Positions 34,238 through 43,135 of a stretch of DNA of 64,000 bases are shown piece after piece. The notes below the pieces were generated by a model. That model was given only the letters and a program-made list of their open reading frames with translations, was not told where the DNA came from and made no database searches. How positions within the stretch are numbered: the first letter of the stretch is position 1; every line of letters starts with the position of its first letter. Origin of the DNA: Dyadobacter sp. CY345 (GTDB taxonomy: Bacteria > Bacteroidota > Bacteroidia > Cytophagales > Spirosomataceae); contig NZ_JAKFFS010000002.1 in NCBI RefSeq assembly GCF_021502725.1, positions 868,001 through 932,000 on the forward strand, in the 5' to 3' direction. The translations under genes and the position numbers were made by a program.

Positions 34238-36325
34238 ATGAATCCGGAAGAACGCATCAACGAACTCATACAACAGATTGATCACTACAATTTTCAATAT
34301 TATCAGGAAAGTATTTCTGAAATATCTGATTATGATTTTGATCAGTTATTGAAAGAACTGGCTAAGCTGGAAAATGAGTTTCCCGAATTCAAACGAAGTG
34401 ATTCGCCCACGCAGCGGGTAGGCGGTACGATCACAAAGAATTTCAATGCCGTATATCACCGATATCCCATGTTGTCGCTTGACAATACCTACAACGAACA
34501 AGAGCTTCGGGATTTTGACGAACGTGTTCGAAAAGGGTTGGATGGCGAAGCTTATGAATATATCTGTGAACTGAAATTTGATGGAATTTCACTCAGTTTT
34601 ACATACGACAATGGCGTCCTTGTCCGTGGCGTTACCCGAGGCGACGGTACGCGCGGAGATGAAATTACAAATAATGTCAAGACGATAAAGTCGCTTCCGT
34701 TACGTGTCAAGTCAAAAGAAATTCCACCAATTTTTGAAATCCGTGGAGAAGGTTTTATGCCTTTCCAGTCTTTTCAGAAATTGAATGAAGATATGGAAGC
34801 GTTAGGTGTTAACCTTTATGCAAACCCAAGAAATGCTGCGTCCGGTTCGTTTAAATTGCAGGATTCTGCTGAAACGGCCCGCAGGTCACTGGATTGTTAT
34901 ATTTATTCCTTTTTGAGCGACGAAACCGTTTTTGCCAGTCATGAAGAAAGTTTACTTGCATTAAAATCATGGGGATTTAATATTTCTCCGGGCTGGAAAA
35001 AGGTAACTAATATTGATGATGTCATTGCGTACATTCATGAATGGGAAGAAAAACGCGCGACACTTCCGCTCGCGACAGATGGGATTGTTATTAAGGTCAA
35101 TTCATTCGAACAGCAGCGCGAATTAGGTTTCACAGCAAAAAGTCCTCGTTGGGCGATTTCATTTAAATACAAGGCGGAGAACAAACCGGCCATTCTCCGG
35201 TATGTAAACTTTCAGGTCGGAAGAACCGGAAATATTACTCCTGTTGCCAATCTGTGTGCAGAAAGTGAGCGGACAATTCCGTACAATAAAGTGAAGGGAG
35301 TCCACTTATCCGGCACTTATGTAAAACGGGCAACGCTGCATAATGCCAATGAGCTTGAACGGTTAAGCGTGCAGTTGGGCGATACTGTTTTTGTGGAGAA
35401 AAGCGGAGAGATTATTCCAAAAATAACAGGTGTCGATCTGACAAAACGTGAATTATTTCAAACGGAACCGATCGTTTTTCCTAAAAATTGTCCTGAGTGT
35501 GGCTCGCTTTTAGCAAGAAACGAGGGCGAAGTCGCTTATTATTGCCCGAACGACAGTGCTTGTCCACCACAGCTAAAAGGTCGGATCGAGCATTTTATTC
35601 ACCGGAAAGCGATGAATATCGACAGCCTTGGTGAAGGTAAAATAGAAGTACTTTTTGATAACAATTTGGTAAGAACACCTGCTGACTTATATGACCTGAC
35701 AAACGAAAAACTGCTGGGTCTGGAAAAAAATATTGTCAACGAGGAAACCGGGAAGATTAAGAAAATCAGTTTCAGGGAAAAGACGGTTGAGAATATTATG
35801 AAAGGTCTGGAAACTTCAAAAACGGCTCCTTTCAAAAATGTTTTGTTTGGTCTTGGCATTCGTTTTGTCGGCGCGACCGTTGCTGAAAAACTGGCGGCAT
35901 ATTTTAAGAATATTACCGCGCTTCGTTCGGCCACTTTTGAGGAACTTGTTGCTGTACCGGAAATTGGCGGCAGAATTGCACAAAGTGTAATCGCTTATTT
36001 TTCAGTACCGGAAAACCAGCTGGTAATGGAGCGACTTGAAAAAGCGGGTTTGCAAATGACAACCGACGACAAACCGGTTGAAATGGAAAGTACGATGCTG
36101 GAAGGTAAAACTTTTGTGATTTCCGGCGTATTTGCCAATTTTGACCGGGACGATCTGAAACATAAAATTGAAGCTAATGGCGGTCGTATTTTAAGTGGCG
36201 TTTCGGGGAAATTAAACTATCTGCTTGCCGGAGATAATATGGGTCCTTCCAAACTTGAAAAGGCCAGAAAATTGGGTGTAACGATCCTGTCAGAAGAAGA
36301 ATTTTTAGGAATGATTCAAAAATGA
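34238..36325 (+). CDS. ligA: NAD-dependent DNA ligase
   Basis: Seals nicks in replication and repair using NAD+. Domain order is complete: Ia domain (residues 1-70, DYDFDQLLKEL), adenylation domain with the AMP-accepting Lys113 in CELKFDGIS, OB fold (AENKPAILRYVNFQVGRTGNITPVANL), a four-Cys zinc finger (CPECGSLLARNEGEVAYYC and the following ACP), helix-hairpin-helix repeats (FGLGIRFVGATVAEKLA, VAVPEIGGRIAQSVI), and a C-terminal BRCT domain (LEGKTFVISGVFANFDRDDL...). The 695 residues are the usual length. The unusual Phe in KFDG replaces the commoner Ile/Val. It is followed 63 bp later by dapA. Confidence 0.98.
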   Translation: MNPEERINELIQQIDHYNFQYYQESISEISDYDFDQLLKELAKLENEFPEFKRSDSPTQRVGGTITKNFNAVYHRYPMLSLDNTYNEQELRDFDERVRKGLDGEAYEYICELKFDGISLSFTYDNGVLVRGVTRGDGTRGDEITNNVKTIKSLPLRVKSKEIPPIFEIRGEGFMPFQSFQKLNEDMEALGVNLYANPRNAASGSFKLQDSAETARRSLDCYIYSFLSDETVFASHEESLLALKSWGFNISPGWKKVTNIDDVIAYIHEWEEKRATLPLATDGIVIKVNSFEQQRELGFTAKSPRWAISFKYKAENKPAILRYVNFQVGRTGNITPVANLCAESERTIPYNKVKGVHLSGTYVKRATLHNANELERLSVQLGDTVFVEKSGEIIPKITGVDLTKRELFQTEPIVFPKNCPECGSLLARNEGEVAYYCPNDSACPPQLKGRIEHFIHRKAMNIDSLGEGKIEVLFDNNLVRTPADLYDLTNEKLLGLEKNIVNEETGKIKKISFREKTVENIMKGLETSKTAPFKNVLFGLGIRFVGATVAEKLAAYFKNITALRSATFEELVAVPEIGGRIAQSVIAYFSVPENQLVMERLEKAGLQMTTDDKPVEMESTMLEGKTFVISGVFANFDRDDLKHKIEANGGRILSGVSGKLNYLLAGDNMGPSKLEKARKLGVTILSEEEFLGMIQK

Positions 36326-36348
36326 TGAAGGAAATTGAGTCAGGTAAC

Positions 36349-36356
36349 TAACTTTG
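36349..36356 (+). promoter_or_regulatory. Candidate -7 box upstream of dapA
   Basis: TAACTTTG fits TAnnTTTG and lies 33 bp before the dapA start. The nearest TTG upstream (36335-36337) is too close for a standard -33 box. Confidence 0.4.
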
Positions 36357-36388
36357 TGTTTTAAAATCAACAATTATATAAGAAAATA

Positions 36389-37279
36389 ATGCCATTGGAC
36401 GAACGTTTCAAAGGAGTCGGAGCAGCGCTGATTACACCCTTTGATGAACAGCAAGAAATTGACTACGCTGGTTTACAAAAGTTAATCGAATTCGTGTCTG
36501 AAGGAGGAGTGGATTATCTGGTTGTGCAGGGAACAACCGGGGAATCTCCAACAATTTCATCGACAGAAAAAGACGAAATTCTGGCATTTTCTAAAAAGCA
36601 TAACACAAAGGGTTTGCCGATTGTGTATGGTTTGGGTGGAAATGATACCAGGTCAGTACTCGAAACGATCCGAAAGACTGACTTCGACGGCGTTGACGCG
36701 ATTCTGTCTGTTTGTCCATATTACAACAAGCCTACTCAAGAAGGAATTATAGCACATTTCACCTCGATTGCGGATGCATCGCCTGTGCCGGTTTTGCTAT
36801 ATAATGTTCCGGGTCGTACGGTAATCAACATGAAAGCTGAAACGATCCTGAAACTTGCTGAACATCCAAATATCATCGGTATTAAAGATGCAGGCGGAAG
36901 TATAGAACAAAGCATGGAACTTGCTGCACACGCGCCAAAGGATTTTCTTTTGCTTTCAGGTGATGATAATCTTGTTACTACCATGTGCAGCGTTGGTTGG
37001 CATGGGGTTATTTCCGTGATCGCCAACGGTTTTCCACGTGAATTTACAGATTTAACATGGCACGCAATCGAAGGGAATTTCAAAGAGGCAGCGAAATTGC
37101 AACTGGCATTTCTAGAATTTGACACGTTGTTATATATCGAATCGAATCCGGTGGGGATAAAAAAATGTCTTGAAATTAAAGGTATTTGCAGCTCGGAAGT
37201 TCGTTTGCCGTTATTGAAAGCTTCGGCGCAGCTGAGTGAAAAGCTGGAAAAAGCGATGGTTCGGGAAGGGTTTATGTAA
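36389..37279 (+). CDS. dapA: 4-hydroxy-tetrahydrodipicolinate synthase
   Basis: Condenses pyruvate with aspartate semialdehyde in lysine and diaminopimelate synthesis; cytoplasmic TIM-barrel aldolase. Active-site residues can be placed: Thr49/Thr50 in VVQGTTGESPT, Tyr139 in LLYNVPGRT with Arg143, and the Schiff-base Lys166 in IIGIKDAGG. Other family stretches are CPYYNKPTQEGI and LLSGDDNLV. The 296 residues are standard. Placed after ligA, ahead of about 920 bp of repeat-rich non-coding DNA. Confidence 0.97.
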   Translation: MPLDERFKGVGAALITPFDEQQEIDYAGLQKLIEFVSEGGVDYLVVQGTTGESPTISSTEKDEILAFSKKHNTKGLPIVYGLGGNDTRSVLETIRKTDFDGVDAILSVCPYYNKPTQEGIIAHFTSIADASPVPVLLYNVPGRTVINMKAETILKLAEHPNIIGIKDAGGSIEQSMELAAHAPKDFLLLSGDDNLVTTMCSVGWHGVISVIANGFPREFTDLTWHAIEGNFKEAAKLQLAFLEFDTLLYIESNPVGIKKCLEIKGICSSEVRLPLLKASAQLSEKLEKAMVREGFM

Positions 37280-37348
37280 TACTTAATAGCTGGATTTCTA
37301 GGCCGGAATTCTGTCACCCGTTCCGGGTTTGAAGGCTCAATATTCCCG

Positions 37349-37559
37349 TTTTGCTACAATACTGTCATCCCTTCGGGATTGCTACGGCAATAGCGAATTA
37401 GTAAATGAAATAATCTGCAAACCCGAAGGATTAGTGTTCTTTCGGGTTTGTTTAGTTTGTAACAATCCGTGAGTGATACTAGGTGAGAAACATCAAGTTT
37501 GTCATTAAATCCATAAATTATCAAGCTTCCACAAACCCGAAGGGTTGAAATTATTGTAG
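37349..37559 (+). repeat. Repeat unit A1
   Basis: Starts with a 33-base sequence repeated exactly at 37809-37841 and ends with a 28-base sequence (CAAACCCGAAGGGTTG plus AAATTATTGTAG, 37532-37559) repeated exactly at 37724-37751 and 38067-38094. The two ends are imperfect inverted copies of one another, like terminal inverted repeats beginning CTACAAT. Confidence 0.75.
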
Positions 37560-37808
37560 AATTGTAATTAACGCCAAGATCCTAATCACCGAGACGTGGG
37601 CTATTAGGTTTGGTATTTTATCATGGATATGTTTTACCTAATATATTTGCGGTAACAACAAAAGAAAATAATTAAAATACTAAAACTTGGTAATGCCATT
37701 TACCCTTAAAATGTAATAATCCTCAAACCCGAAGGGTTGAAATTATTGTAGTAACCGAATTGGATCCGGGAAATAAAACTCTGAAAGGGTGACATATCAA
37801 GATTTTCA

Positions 37809-38094
37809 TTTTGCTACAATACTGTCATCCCTTCGGGATTGTTCGGTTTGTAGCGAATTTGTAACAAGATTAATCTGCAAGCCAGAAGTATTGGTATCCT
37901 TTCGGGTTTGTTTAGTTTTTAACAACCTGTGGTAGGCTATAAGGTATTAACATCAAATTTGCTATTCAATCCATAAATACGCAACCTTCCACAAATCCGA
38001 AGGGTGGAAAGTTTTGTTGTAATTTAAATAGGGTTGAAATTAAATCCATAAATTCGCAACCTTCCTCAAACCCGAAGGGTTGAAATTATTGTAG
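37809..38094 (+). repeat. Repeat unit A2 with a duplicated 3' end
   Basis: Diverged copy of unit A1. A degenerate right end lies at 37991-38019 and a perfect right end at 38067-38094; both are preceded by the same CCATAAAT..CGCAACCTTCC stretch, showing a local duplication of about 76 bp. Confidence 0.7.
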
Positions 38095-38203
38095 TAAATG
38101 TAAGAAGCCGGGAAGTCTAAACCCTGAAAGGGTGGCATACCAGAATACGCTGCAAACCGGTGATGTTTTTACATGCTTAGCCCAATACTAAAATATCTAA
38201 CTC

Positions 38204-39268
38204 ATGATCACCTTCTATCCTGGCCCGTCGAAAGTATATCCTCAGGTTGAACAATATTTGTCAGACGCATATCAAAGTGGTATTTTAAGCGTCAATCATC
38301 GTAGCGAGCCATTTATGGTCATGCTAAAAGAGACGATTGAAGTTATGAAATCGAAACTTGATATTCCAGAAGCGTATGAAATTTACTTCTGTTCTTCGGC
38401 AACCGAATGCTGGGAAATTATCGCTCAATCGCTTATTGCGACAAAAAGCCTTCATTTACACAACGGCGCATTCGGAGAAAAGTGGCTGGAATACACACAG
38501 AAAATAAAACCGAAATCCAAAGGTTTTTCTTTTGATAAAAATAGTTTACCTATTATTTCTGACATCATTTCTGATCAGGAAGATGAAGTGATCTGTCTCA
38601 CACATAACGAAACTTCCAACGGAACAGCGCTGCCTTTTTCCTTTTTTACGGAACTGAGAGAACAGACAAGTCAGGTGATTGCTGTGGACGCGACATCTTC
38701 TATAGCGGGGGTTGAATTCCCTTGGGAAGCAGCTGATGTTTGGTATGCTTCCGTTCAGAAATGTTTCGGTCTTCCGGCAGGTTTGAGTGTTTTGATTGCT
38801 TCTCCGCGTGCGATAAAACTGGCAGAAAAGATTGGAGATCGTGATTTTTATAACAGCTTTCTTTTTGTCCGAGATAATTTTCTAAAATATCAAACGCCTT
38901 ATACGCCAAACGCGCTGGGTATTTATCTGGCCGGACGTGTTATGAGGCAGGTTGAGCCAATTGCATCAATTTCAAAACAAACAAAAAAGAGAGCGGCAGA
39001 ATGGTATGAATTTCTCGCGGAAAATGGGTATTCAATTTTGATTGATGAGCAAGAAGTAAGGTCTGACACTGTAATTGCCGTTTCGGGAAGTAAGGATCAG
39101 GTGGCCAATTTGAAAAAATCAGCGAAAGAAAACGGTATTTTGCTGGGCAATGGATATGGAGCATGGAAAGAAACAACATTCAGAATCGCTAACTTTCCGG
39201 CGATTACACAAAACGAAATTGATCAGTTGAAAAATTTCCTTAAAAGTGAAGCCAATCGACTGGCATGA
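38204..39268 (+). CDS. Class V aminotransferase (SerC-like)
   Basis: PLP-dependent fold type I aminotransferase. The start MITFYPGPSKVYPQV matches the PGPS/T opening of phosphoserine and alanine-glyoxylate aminotransferases; VNHRSEPF and FCSSATECWE follow. Asp162 (IAVDATSSIAG) should hold the pyridine nitrogen and Lys186 (WYASVQKCFGLPAG) forms the Schiff base. The 354 residues agree with SerC. The substrate is uncertain: it may be the phosphoserine enzyme of this genome, or a paralogue, since the fuller SerC signature is not evident. It follows repeat cluster A. Confidence 0.85.
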   Translation: MITFYPGPSKVYPQVEQYLSDAYQSGILSVNHRSEPFMVMLKETIEVMKSKLDIPEAYEIYFCSSATECWEIIAQSLIATKSLHLHNGAFGEKWLEYTQKIKPKSKGFSFDKNSLPIISDIISDQEDEVICLTHNETSNGTALPFSFFTELREQTSQVIAVDATSSIAGVEFPWEAADVWYASVQKCFGLPAGLSVLIASPRAIKLAEKIGDRDFYNSFLFVRDNFLKYQTPYTPNALGIYLAGRVMRQVEPIASISKQTKKRAAEWYEFLAENGYSILIDEQEVRSDTVIAVSGSKDQVANLKKSAKENGILLGNGYGAWKETTFRIANFPAITQNEIDQLKNFLKSEANRLA

Positions 39269-39346
39269 GTAGTAATGTCAAAGGATTGTATTTATAATTA
39301 AAAAGTCGTTTACTCAATACAGGATAAGCCCATCGTGTTAATAGAT

Positions 39347-40048
39347 ATGTTGCATCAGTACCAGACACAAACAAAATGTCTGGTAGCCCTCGACTCCATT
39401 ATTTTCGGTTTCGACGGTCAGGAGTTAAAATTATTATTGGTCAATCGTGGAATTGAAAACGAGCATCATACCTGGTCGCTGATGGGCGGTTGGGTGCAGC
39501 CCGACGAGAGTCTGGAAGAAGCCTCGACGAGAATTTTGTATGAGCTGACCAGCCTTACCGACATTTATCTGGAACAGCTTCACACCTTTGGAAACCCCAA
39601 ACGTGACCCTGTCGAGCGGACGGTTTCAGTAGCCTATTTTGCGTTGATTAACGTGGAGGATTACGATAACAAGATATCCAAGAACTTCGAAGCGCAGTGG
39701 TTTTCCATGCAGGAATTGCCGCAGTTATTATTTGACCATAGTGCGATGGTTCAGATGGCAATCGAACATTTGCGTTACAAGGCCTCGCAGCATCCGATTG
39801 GTTTTGAGCTGCTTCCGGAAAAATTTACAATTCCGCAGCTGCAAAAATTATATGAGGCTATTTTCGGCACCGAGCTTGATAAGCGCAATTTTAGCCGGAA
39901 ACTTTTGTCAACCCATTTACTGATCAAACTGGATGAAAAACAAAAGGGATTTTCTAAAAAAGGCGCTTATTATTACAAGATCCACGAGGAGAAATATAAA
40001 AAACAGTTTAATACCTTCCTGAACTTTTTGCCGAACGGAAACGGCTGA
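39347..40048 (+). CDS. NUDIX-winged-helix transcriptional regulator (NrtR/AraR-like)
   Basis: Regulator family with a ligand-binding NUDIX domain (residues about 10-140) and a C-terminal DNA-binding winged helix (LQKLYEAIFGTELDKRNFSRKLL). The NUDIX box is degenerate: GWVQPDESLEEASTRILYELTSL keeps G-x5-E but lacks two of the catalytic glutamates of REUxEExGU, consistent with a sensor without hydrolase activity. Other members in Bacteroidota regulate NAD or pentose metabolism. ATG at 39347 gives the expected N-terminus (MLHQYQTQTKCLVALDSIIFGF); a GTG 12 bp upstream is an alternative. The regulated genes are not identifiable here. Confidence 0.88.
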   Translation: MLHQYQTQTKCLVALDSIIFGFDGQELKLLLVNRGIENEHHTWSLMGGWVQPDESLEEASTRILYELTSLTDIYLEQLHTFGNPKRDPVERTVSVAYFALINVEDYDNKISKNFEAQWFSMQELPQLLFDHSAMVQMAIEHLRYKASQHPIGFELLPEKFTIPQLQKLYEAIFGTELDKRNFSRKLLSTHLLIKLDEKQKGFSKKGAYYYKIHEEKYKKQFNTFLNFLPNGNG

Positions 40049-40082
40049 GATGTATTTTAATCGTTAGCTTAACAATAAAAGG

Positions 40083-40113
40083 TTGTGTAAGAAACGGGTT
40101 TTGTTCAACTTTG
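40083..40113 (+). promoter_or_regulatory. Probable promoter of the marC-like gene
   Basis: TTG (40083-40085), 20 bp, then CAACTTTG (40106-40113), which differs from the Bacteroidota -7 consensus TAnnTTTG only at its first base. Spacing agrees with the -33/-7 arrangement, and the gene starts 26 bp downstream. Confidence 0.55.
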
Positions 40114-40139
40114 CGGCATAATCCTAGAATGGTGTCGTC

Positions 40140-40709
40140 ATGTTTAACTTCAAAGAAATACTTTCCGTAACGCTGATTCTCTTTTCAGTGATCGATGTGT
40201 TGGGCTCAATCCCGATCATTGTGGATTTTCGCAAGAAACTTGGGAAAATAGAATCCGAAAAGGCGACACTGGTAGCCGGCGGAATCATGATCGCTTTTTT
40301 ATTTTTGGGAGAAAGGCTTTTAAGCCTTTTTGGCGTAGATGTCGCCTCTTTCGCAGTTGCCGGTGCAATTATTCTGTTCCTGCTGGGACTGGAAATGATA
40401 CTGGGAAGAAATATTTTCAAGCATGACAATATCAGCGTTAGCGCCGCATCAATCGTTCCAATCGCGTTTCCCATTATTGCAGGAGCAGGCACGATGACGA
40501 CGCTCCTGGCACTGCGTACAACTTATGAGATCAAAAATATACTGGTAGGCGTTTTGCTCAATTTATTTTTTATTTACATCGTTCTCAAATCATCCAACTG
40601 GATTGAAAATAAACTCGGGCAGGGTGGAACGGACATTCTTCGGAAAGTTTTCGGGATAATTCTGCTTGCCATTTCAATCAAACTCTTCAAGACCAATCTG
40701 GTTTTGTAA
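40140..40709 (+). CDS. MarC-family integral membrane protein
   Basis: Six-helix membrane protein of the MarC (UPF0056) family; the biochemical role is unresolved. Typical parts are the opening LSVTLILFSVIDVLGSIPIIVDFR, the repeated GAIILFLLGLEMILG, and AFPIIAGAGTMTTLLALR, the signature of the second half. Length 189 is near the family norm. First gene of a tightly packed plus-strand group running to ppa (gap of 40 bp to the next gene). Confidence 0.92.
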   Translation: MFNFKEILSVTLILFSVIDVLGSIPIIVDFRKKLGKIESEKATLVAGGIMIAFLFLGERLLSLFGVDVASFAVAGAIILFLLGLEMILGRNIFKHDNISVSAASIVPIAFPIIAGAGTMTTLLALRTTYEIKNILVGVLLNLFFIYIVLKSSNWIENKLGQGGTDILRKVFGIILLAISIKLFKTNLVL

Positions 40710-40749
40710 GCTATTTTTCTGAATAACAAAATTCAAAATTCTTAATATA

Positions 40750-41217
40750 ATGCAGCAATTAGACAGCCTTAATCAAGTCGCAGAATTCCATAAAACCTTC
40801 AAACATCCTATTCTTGAAACCCCGACAATTCCTTCCGAAGACCGCAGCCGTTTACGTGTTGCTCTTTTGGCCGAAGAATTGAAGGAACTGGAAGTTGCAA
40901 TTTTGGAAAAAGACCTTGTAGAGATTGCAGACGCTCTATGCGACTTGCAGTACGTACTTTCCGGGGCAGTGCTCGAATTTGGTTTAGGGGATAAATTCCG
41001 TGCGTTGTTCGATGAAGTTCAACGTTCGAATATGTCAAAGGCTTGTGTGAGTGTGGAAGAAGCGGAGGCTACGGTGGCGCACTATAATGCAAAAGGAACG
41101 GAATGTTATTACAAAGAAGACAATGGTAAATACCTCGTTTATCGGACAGCGGATGATAAAACTTTGAAAAATATCAACTATTCTCCGGCGGATCTGTCGG
41201 GCATCATTGCTTCGTAA
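40750..41217 (+). CDS. MazG/PRA-PH-like nucleoside triphosphate pyrophosphohydrolase
   Basis: All-helical NTP pyrophosphatase superfamily member, likely cytosolic. The metal-binding pattern EExxE...ExxD is visible: LLAEELKELEVAI followed by EIADALCDLQYVLSGAVLEFG. A C-terminal extension (AKGTECYYKEDNGKYLVYRTADDKTLKNINYSPADL) is typical of the phage-and-bacterial HisE-like subfamily and probably covers the active site. The 155 residues fit. It may clean modified nucleotides or act in a specialised pathway; substrate not determined. It lies 30 bp before pepT. Confidence 0.87.
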   Translation: MQQLDSLNQVAEFHKTFKHPILETPTIPSEDRSRLRVALLAEELKELEVAILEKDLVEIADALCDLQYVLSGAVLEFGLGDKFRALFDEVQRSNMSKACVSVEEAEATVAHYNAKGTECYYKEDNGKYLVYRTADDKTLKNINYSPADLSGIIAS

Positions 41218-41247
41218 TTATTCGTTTTCATTTAATCTTTGGTAAAA

Positions 41248-42480
41248 ATGTCTTCCGTTTTAAACCGATTTTTGAGTTACGTTCAGATCGATACGCAATC
41301 AGATCCGCAATCGACGAGTTTTCCCAGTACGGAAAAACAGCGGGATCTTAGTAATCTGCTGGTAATCGAATTGCAGGAGCTCGGTATCGAGGACGCGCAT
41401 CTGGATGAACATGGATATGTGTATGCTACCATACCGGCAAACTCTGAAAAATCTAATATTCCTGTGATTTGTTTTTGTTCGCATGTGGATACCTCTCCGG
41501 ATGTCACAGGCGCAAATGTGGAGCCGATTGTGCATCAAAAATGGAATGGACAAGATATCGTTTTGCCGGATGATCCGACGCAGATACTGAAACTTTCTGA
41601 GCATCCGGATCTGAAAAATCAGATTGGGAATGATATCGTGACAGCAAGCGGAACAACACTTTTAGGTGCGGATAACAAGGCAGGCGTCGCTGAGATTATG
41701 GCTGCGGCGGAGGTTTTGATGACAGATAAAAGAATAAAACACGGAGTGATCAAAATTCTTTTTACACCTGACGAAGAGGTTGGTCACGGTACTGAAAAAG
41801 TAGATATAAATAAGCTTGGGGCTGATTACGGATATACTGTGGATGGTGAGGCTGTTGGCACGATGGAAGACGAAACTTTCTCGGCTGACGGCGTGAAAAT
41901 CTCAATTCACGGGGTTAGTACGCACCCGGGGTATGCCATTGGAAAGCTGGAAAATGCATTGAAAATTGCAGGGGAAATTCTGGCGGCTTTACCAAAAAAT
42001 CTTTCTCCGGAAACAACGGAAAACAAGGATGGATTTATACATCCTGTGCATATCGAAGGAATTCAGGAGCAGGCGGTTTTAGATTTTATTATCCGGGATT
42101 TTACTGAATCTGGTCTCCACGAAAAGGAAGCATTGCTCAAAGAAATCATGAAAAAAGTGTTGGTAAATTATCCGAATTCAAAAGCAGAATTCAAGGTAAC
42201 GGAACAATACCGAAACATGAAAGAAATTCTGGATCAGCATCCACAAGTCATTGATAATGCAATGGAAGCGATGAAACGTTCAGGATTAAATCCAGTAACG
42301 AGAAGCATCCGCGGAGGTACTGACGGATCACGATTGTCTTTTATGGGTTTGCCGTGCCTGAATATTTTTGCCGGAGAACATGCTTTTCATTCACGCTTAG
42401 AATGGGTTTCTGTGCAGGATATGGAAAAAGCGGTGGAGGTTATTGTAAACCTGGCCCAGGTTTGGGAAGAAAGAAGTTAG
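41248..42480 (+). CDS. pepT: Peptidase T (tripeptide aminopeptidase)
   Basis: Dizinc M20 peptidase that removes the N-terminal residue from tripeptides in the cytoplasm. Family motifs are complete: FCSHVDTSPDV (first zinc ligand and catalytic Asp), TLLGADNKAGVAEI (bridging Asp), FTPDEEVGHGTEKVD (catalytic Glu-Glu), YTVDGEAVG and a dimerisation lid domain starting ISIHGVSTHPG, ending with LNIFAGEHAFHSRLEWV (last ligand His). ATG at 41248 is preferred over a TTG 9 bp upstream. Ten bases separate it from rnhA. Confidence 0.96.
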   Translation: MSSVLNRFLSYVQIDTQSDPQSTSFPSTEKQRDLSNLLVIELQELGIEDAHLDEHGYVYATIPANSEKSNIPVICFCSHVDTSPDVTGANVEPIVHQKWNGQDIVLPDDPTQILKLSEHPDLKNQIGNDIVTASGTTLLGADNKAGVAEIMAAAEVLMTDKRIKHGVIKILFTPDEEVGHGTEKVDINKLGADYGYTVDGEAVGTMEDETFSADGVKISIHGVSTHPGYAIGKLENALKIAGEILAALPKNLSPETTENKDGFIHPVHIEGIQEQAVLDFIIRDFTESGLHEKEALLKEIMKKVLVNYPNSKAEFKVTEQYRNMKEILDQHPQVIDNAMEAMKRSGLNPVTRSIRGGTDGSRLSFMGLPCLNIFAGEHAFHSRLEWVSVQDMEKAVEVIVNLAQVWEERS

Positions 42481-42490
42481 TTTAAAATTA

Positions 42491-43129
42491 ATGGCAAAAA
42501 AATCAAAATATTATGTAGTGTGGCAAGGTAGACAAACAGGCGTGTTTACCGATTGGAAGGAGTGTGAAGCACAAATTAAAGGCTTTGAGGATGCCCGTTA
42601 TAAATCTTTCGACTCAATACAGGAAGCGGAAACTGCTATTCAGCGGAATTATTGGGAATATGTTCAGAAAAAAGAAAATGCAGCCAAAGCCATTGCAAAA
42701 ATAGCCCCTGCTAATATTGGACAGCCTATAAAAAATGCAATTGCTGTTGATGCCGCGTGGAATACGGCTTCTGGCGATATGGAATATCAAGGTACTTATT
42801 TACAAACAGGCGAACGGATTTTTTTGCAAGGTCCGTTTAAAGACGCTACAAACAATATCGGCGAGTTTCTCGCGATCGTTCATGGATTGGCTTATCTACA
42901 AAAAAATAACAGTGACATCCCGATCTATTCAGATTCGAGAACGGCGATAAGCTGGATTAAGAAGAAACATGCTAATACAAAATTGCAGCTTACACCAAGA
43001 AATAAGCCTGTTTTTGAAATGCTTCAACGTGCGGAACGTTGGCTGGCCAGCAATACTTATCCTAATAAAATCCTGAAATGGGAAACAGAATATTGGGGTG
43101 AAAATCCTGCTGACTTTGGTAGAAAATAA
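42491..43129 (+). CDS. rnhA: Ribonuclease HI with N-terminal viroplasmin-like domain
   Basis: Cleaves RNA in RNA:DNA hybrids. Residues 4-50 (KYYVVWQGRQTGVFTDWKEC...FDSIQEAETA) form the viroplasmin-like hybrid-binding domain found in eukaryotic RNase H1 and Bacteroidota enzymes. A linker leads to the catalytic fold with Asp87 (IAVDAAW), Glu125 (NNIGEFLAIVHG), Asp148 (IYSDSRTAISWI) and Asp208 (NPADFGRK). The 212 residues match the Bacteroidota version. Only six bases separate it from the next start. Confidence 0.95.
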   Translation: MAKKSKYYVVWQGRQTGVFTDWKECEAQIKGFEDARYKSFDSIQEAETAIQRNYWEYVQKKENAAKAIAKIAPANIGQPIKNAIAVDAAWNTASGDMEYQGTYLQTGERIFLQGPFKDATNNIGEFLAIVHGLAYLQKNNSDIPIYSDSRTAISWIKKKHANTKLQLTPRNKPVFEMLQRAERWLASNTYPNKILKWETEYWGENPADFGRK

Positions 43130-43135
43130 CAACCG

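Larger units (their letters stand above)
37307..38139 (+). repeat. Repeat cluster A: nested inverted repeats filling the dapA-aminotransferase gap
   Basis: This 924-bp gap (37280-38203) has no credible gene. It holds two diverged copies of a roughly 210-bp unit plus partial copies. The outer edge ATTCTGTCACCC (37308-37319) followed by GTTCCGGGTTT is answered by inverted forms (GAAAGGGTGACA at 37784-37795, and a degenerate GAAAGGGTGGCA at 38127-38138). Inside, CTACAATACTGTCATCCC TTCGGGATT pairs with AACCCGAAGGGTTGAAATTATTGTAG. A further hairpin (AAACCCGAAGGATT...TTCTTTCGGGTTTG, 37420-37449) sits in the first unit. The layout suggests a non-autonomous, MITE-like or BIME-like element family; no transposase is present. 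Confidence 0.75.

Noticed and set aside
36736-37317. 193-codon minus-strand frame over dapA
   Set aside because: Antisense to the conserved dapA catalytic region and extends into repeat DNA; low-complexity Ser/Pro-rich translation.
37532-38094. Possible CRISPR array, because a 28-nt sequence recurs three times exactly
   Set aside because: Spacing is irregular (192 and 343 bp between exact copies), intervening DNA is itself repeated, there are no cas genes, and the repeats act as ends of larger units.
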